Shown piece after piece: positions 7,523-9,407 of a stretch of DNA of 9,407 bases. Location of the stretch: NCBI GenBank assembly GCA_946405485.1, contig CAMJHJ010000081.1:1-9407 (forward strand). Direction: 5' to 3'. Every line of letters starts with the position of its first letter. The stretch's first letter is position 1. Origin of the DNA: an uncultured Bacteroidales bacterium. GTDB taxonomy: Bacteria > Bacteroidota > Bacteroidia > Bacteroidales > UBA932. Position numbers and translations under genes: made by a program. A model generated the notes under the pieces. It had not been told where the DNA came from. It saw only the letters and a program-made list of their open reading frames with translations, and made no database searches.

Positions 7523-8908
7523 TCAATAACCATGGGCCTCCAGCGCCTGGCGCATGGCTGTCACTTTGGCGCGGAAGAAGTTCTGGCCCCCGTCTTCCAG
7601 CACCCGGTATTCCGGGTGGTTGCCCCAGTAGGCGGGGATGTCGACGAGTTCCATGTCCTCGCCGGTATCGTTGGGAATATACTTGCGGATGAGATCCTGC
7701 CAGGACCGGATCCGGGCGATGCTGCTCTCGTAGGTGAGCAGTCCGCCCTCCTGCACCAGTTCCCGGAGGTGCCGGGCATAGATGGCGCGGTAATCGTCGA
7801 ATGCGAGGATCTTGGGCAGCAGGGGAGAGACGGCCGGGTCGTCCGGTCCCCAGTGGAAGGGATCCTGGAGGACGGCGTCGGTCTGGACGCCTACCCTGTG
7901 GCAGGTGCCGAGGGTATTGTCGTAGTCGTGCGGAAGCAGGTACACCTTGTATTCCAGGGAATCGAGACTGCTGAAGTAGAGGTAGGTGTTGTTCCCCCGG
8001 TTGTTCCAGTGGTCGTCCCACATGCCCACTCCCACGTTCACGGCATAGGTCTTCAGGAACAGGTCGATGTCCATGACGGACCCGATCCAGTCATGGAACT
8101 CCTGGCCCTCCAGGGTGTTGAGGCGCCGAACGAAGGCGGTCATCTGGGCGCGTGCGCCGTCGATGCCAGAACCGGAGGAAACGAGCTCATACAGAAGTCC
8201 TTTCTGGTCTTCTTCCCCGATCCGGCCGAGGGTCGGAGGGGTCAGGGTGGCGCCAAAGCTGCAGGCCCACAGGTTGCCGTCGGAGTGGCCGAACCGCTCT
8301 TTCCGGCGCTCCAGGTAAGGCCTGTCATAGGGCTCATACATCTGATACACGCCGAAGTAGGCAGGGGCCGGATCGTCGCCCACCTGTACCCGGACAGGGA
8401 CATAGACATCCTCCGGGCCGGTCCAGACGCCGCTGCGCCGGAAAAGGTCGTAGCAGTACATTTCGCGGACATAGTTTCCGTCGTCCTTGAACCATTTGAG
8501 TACCAGTCTTTTCATGGATCCGATCCCGTTTTCGGGATGGTATTTGTCGAGGGTGAGACCGAAGTGGCAGTGGTGCCAGTCCGCGCTGTCCCGGCGATGC
8601 TTCTCCCCGGTGCTTCCCTCCGGTCGGCGACGGGAGGTATTCCCCTTGATGGAAAGGGCGATGTCCTGCACGGAGACGGAATCGCTCCCCTTTATGAATG
8701 TCATGTCGGCATGGACGCTCTCCCGGGTCTTATGGTCCTGGTCGAAGGCTTCCAAAAGCCGGTTCCACTCCTGCTCGTCCACCCGGAGGCAGACCTCGGG
8801 AACGATGCCGTCATTGTCGAAAAGGAAAGGGATGGCATCCCGGGAAGGGGTTTTCCCCGTACAGCAGACGAGGAAAAACAGGGATAGGATCAGCAGGACG
8901 CGGTTCAT
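7523..8908 (-). CDS. CotH kinase family lipoprotein
   Basis: A 461-residue exported protein of the CotH kinase family. CotH of Bacillus is an atypical protein kinase that phosphorylates spore-coat proteins; Bacteroidota homologues are widespread, exported and largely uncharacterised. The N-terminus (MNRVLLILSLFFLVCCTG) is a lipoprotein signal with Cys at 15/16, though Cys at -1 of the lipobox is unusual. Family-like blocks are IALSIKGNTSRR (83-94), SMKRLVLKWFKDDGNYVREMYCYDL (positions 131-155), FGVYQMYEPYDRPYLERR (185-202), DDHWNNRGNNTYLY (298-311) and LLPHDYDNTLG (324-334). The last block corresponds to the family's P-W-D-x-D segment, with two Asp residues (328, 330) retained and Trp replaced by His. 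It is the first gene of the likely cotH-susC-susD transcript and follows the rimM terminator. No spore genes are present, so a coat role is not expected. It may act on a surface or periplasmic partner, or have lost kinase activity. Confidence 0.85.
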   Translation of the reverse strand: MNRVLLILSLFFLVCCTGKTPSRDAIPFLFDNDGIVPEVCLRVDEQEWNRLLEAFDQDHKTRESVHADMTFIKGSDSVSVQDIALSIKGNTSRRRPEGSTGEKHRRDSADWHHCHFGLTLDKYHPENGIGSMKRLVLKWFKDDGNYVREMYCYDLFRRSGVWTGPEDVYVPVRVQVGDDPAPAYFGVYQMYEPYDRPYLERRKERFGHSDGNLWACSFGATLTPPTLGRIGEEDQKGLLYELVSSGSGIDGARAQMTAFVRRLNTLEGQEFHDWIGSVMDIDLFLKTYAVNVGVGMWDDHWNNRGNNTYLYFSSLDSLEYKVYLLPHDYDNTLGTCHRVGVQTDAVLQDPFHWGPDDPAVSPLLPKILAFDDYRAIYARHLRELVQEGGLLTYESSIARIRSWQDLIRKYIPNDTGEDMELVDIPAYWGNHPEYRVLEDGGQNFFRAKVTAMRQALEAHGY

Positions 8909-8938
8909 GGTCTTTGGTTATCAGTTCGTGCAAGATAG

Positions 8939-8972
8939 AAAAAAAGCACATTCCCAGGAGCGGGAGTGTGCT
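8939..8972 (-). terminator. Intrinsic terminator downstream of rimM
   Basis: AGCACATTCCC (8945-8955) pairs with GGGAGTGTGCT (8962-8972), eleven pairs including one T-G wobble, around the loop AGGAGC. Read on the minus strand the hairpin is followed by seven T residues (8945-8939). This is a classic rho-independent terminator for the rimM transcript, 31 bases before the cotH-like ATG. On the plus strand only a short TGTTTTG follows, so it is weaker in that direction. Confidence 0.85.
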
Positions 8973-8989
8973 GTTTTGATGACGACCGG

Positions 8990-9407
8990 TCAGTTTGGGC
9001 CGATGAACGGTGACTTATAAATCCAGCAAACCTTCCGGAATGACCATCCGGAAGGTTTCTTTTCCTCGTCGATTTCGAGGACGAGTTCCTCGTGGAGGGG
9101 GACAAGTGCCTCTCCGCGTTCCGTGCGGAGGACGATGCAGGGGTTGCCGGGGATGTCTTCGTGGGCGGCGACGGTGCCGATGGTGCGGCCGGTCTCGTCC
9201 AGGACGGTCCATCCGGTAAGATCCTCCTCCTCATCCTCATACAGGTCGTCTTCGGCGTAGACGGCGGCTCCGGAGAGTTCGTCGGCGTCCGTGAGGTTGT
9301 GGACACCGGTCAGGCGGACCAGGGCGCGGTTGTTGCCCCGGGGGGTAAACGATTCAAAATAAAAGGGAACCGGCAGTCCATCGAATTCGATGAACACCGG
9401 TTCCTCA
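8990..9407 (-). CDS. rimM: Ribosome maturation factor RimM, C-terminal part, frameshifted near its end
   Basis: RimM binds ribosomal protein S19 in the 30S head and helps late 16S rRNA processing in the cytoplasm. The gene is cut by the right edge of the window; about the first 40 residues of a usual 170-180 are missing. Visible are the end of the N-terminal RimM barrel (EPVFIEFDGLPVPFYFES, RALVRLTGV, DADELSGAAVY), an acidic linker (EDDLYEDEEEDLTGW), then the PRC-barrel-like C-domain (TVLDETGRTIGTV, GEALVPLHEELVLEIDEEKK). The expected family ending, TFRMVIPEGLLDL followed by TAA at 9017-9015, lies in the next frame. In the uninterrupted frame the protein instead ends with an unrelated tail (PSGWSFRKVCWIYKSPFIGP, then N) and a TGA at 8990. 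Adding one base in the A-rich tract at 9056-9063 restores the expected end. A real deletion, a sequence error or frameshifting are all possible. A GTG at 9395 is not the true start, since homology continues upstream. Confidence 0.85.
   Translation of the reverse strand, partial: EEPVFIEFDGLPVPFYFESFTPRGNNRALVRLTGVHNLTDADELSGAAVYAEDDLYEDEEEDLTGWTVLDETGRTIGTVAAHEDIPGNPCIVLRTERGEALVPLHEELVLEIDEEKKPSGWSFRKVCWIYKSPFIGPN
9028..9058. repeat. Perfect 12-bp inverted repeat inside the rimM 3' end
   Basis: AAACCTTCCGGA (9028-9039) is the exact reverse complement of TCCGGAAGGTTT (9047-9058), with a 7-base loop. In the rimM mRNA this would be a strong hairpin overlapping the last codons of the expected reading frame and beginning right at the A-rich frame-change site. 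It has no U-tract on the minus strand. On the plus strand it is followed by TTTCTTTT, so it could also stop antisense transcripts. Confidence 0.8.

Noticed and set aside
7517..8887. 456-residue open frame on the plus strand opposite the cotH-like gene
   Set aside because: The opposite strand has a lipoprotein signal and CotH-family blocks; this frame has neither signal nor motifs.
9028..9058. The 12-bp inverted repeat as the rimM terminator
   Set aside because: It lies inside the coding end and has no T-run after it on the minus strand. The hairpin at 8945-8972 with seven T residues is the better terminator.
1..9407. CRISPR arrays, insertion sequences, tRNA or rRNA genes
   Set aside because: No spaced direct repeats, transposase-like frames, terminal inverted repeats or tRNA/rRNA-like sequences were seen.

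Overview
The window looks like a piece of a fairly GC-rich Bacteroidota chromosome, most likely order Bacteroidales. The main evidence is an adjacent SusC-like/SusD-like outer-membrane uptake pair, which is essentially confined to this phylum. Support comes from a lipoprotein-rich gene set, mostly weak Shine-Dalgarno sequences, and a RimM of the Bacteroidota type. Genus cannot be decided from the sequence.

Left part, plus strand (90-2707): a four-helix DUF975-family membrane protein is followed, with a 1-base stop/start overlap, by a secreted family-20 beta-N-acetylhexosaminidase with a C-terminal carbohydrate-binding-like domain. This pair ends at a strong hairpin with an A-run on one side and a T-run on the other (2707-2747). 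The hairpin can terminate transcription from both directions.

Centre and right part, minus strand (8908 down to 2765): a lipoprotein of the CotH kinase family, a SusC-like TonB-dependent transporter and a SusD-like lipoprotein are packed head to tail with gaps of 33 and 12 bases. They are very likely one transcript. The convergent hexosaminidase gene is the only recognisable glycan-cleaving enzyme here. A plausible reading is a small uptake locus for amino-sugar-containing glycans, with the hexosaminidase trimming terminal GlcNAc/GalNAc and SusCD importing products. No regulator (hybrid two-component, ECF sigma/anti-sigma, or SusR-like) lies inside the window, so the substrate and the functional link between the two strands are inference.

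Right edge, minus strand (9407 down to 8990): the C-terminal part of rimM (16S rRNA processing factor), cut by the window end. Its last dozen expected residues are in a different reading frame from the rest. The frame change sits in an A-rich tract directly before a perfect 12-bp inverted repeat. A good intrinsic terminator separates rimM from the cotH-like gene.

Points most worth checking are the rimM frame break with its hairpin, the CotH-like kinase in an operon with SusCD, and the overlap coupling a DUF975 protein to a GH20 enzyme.
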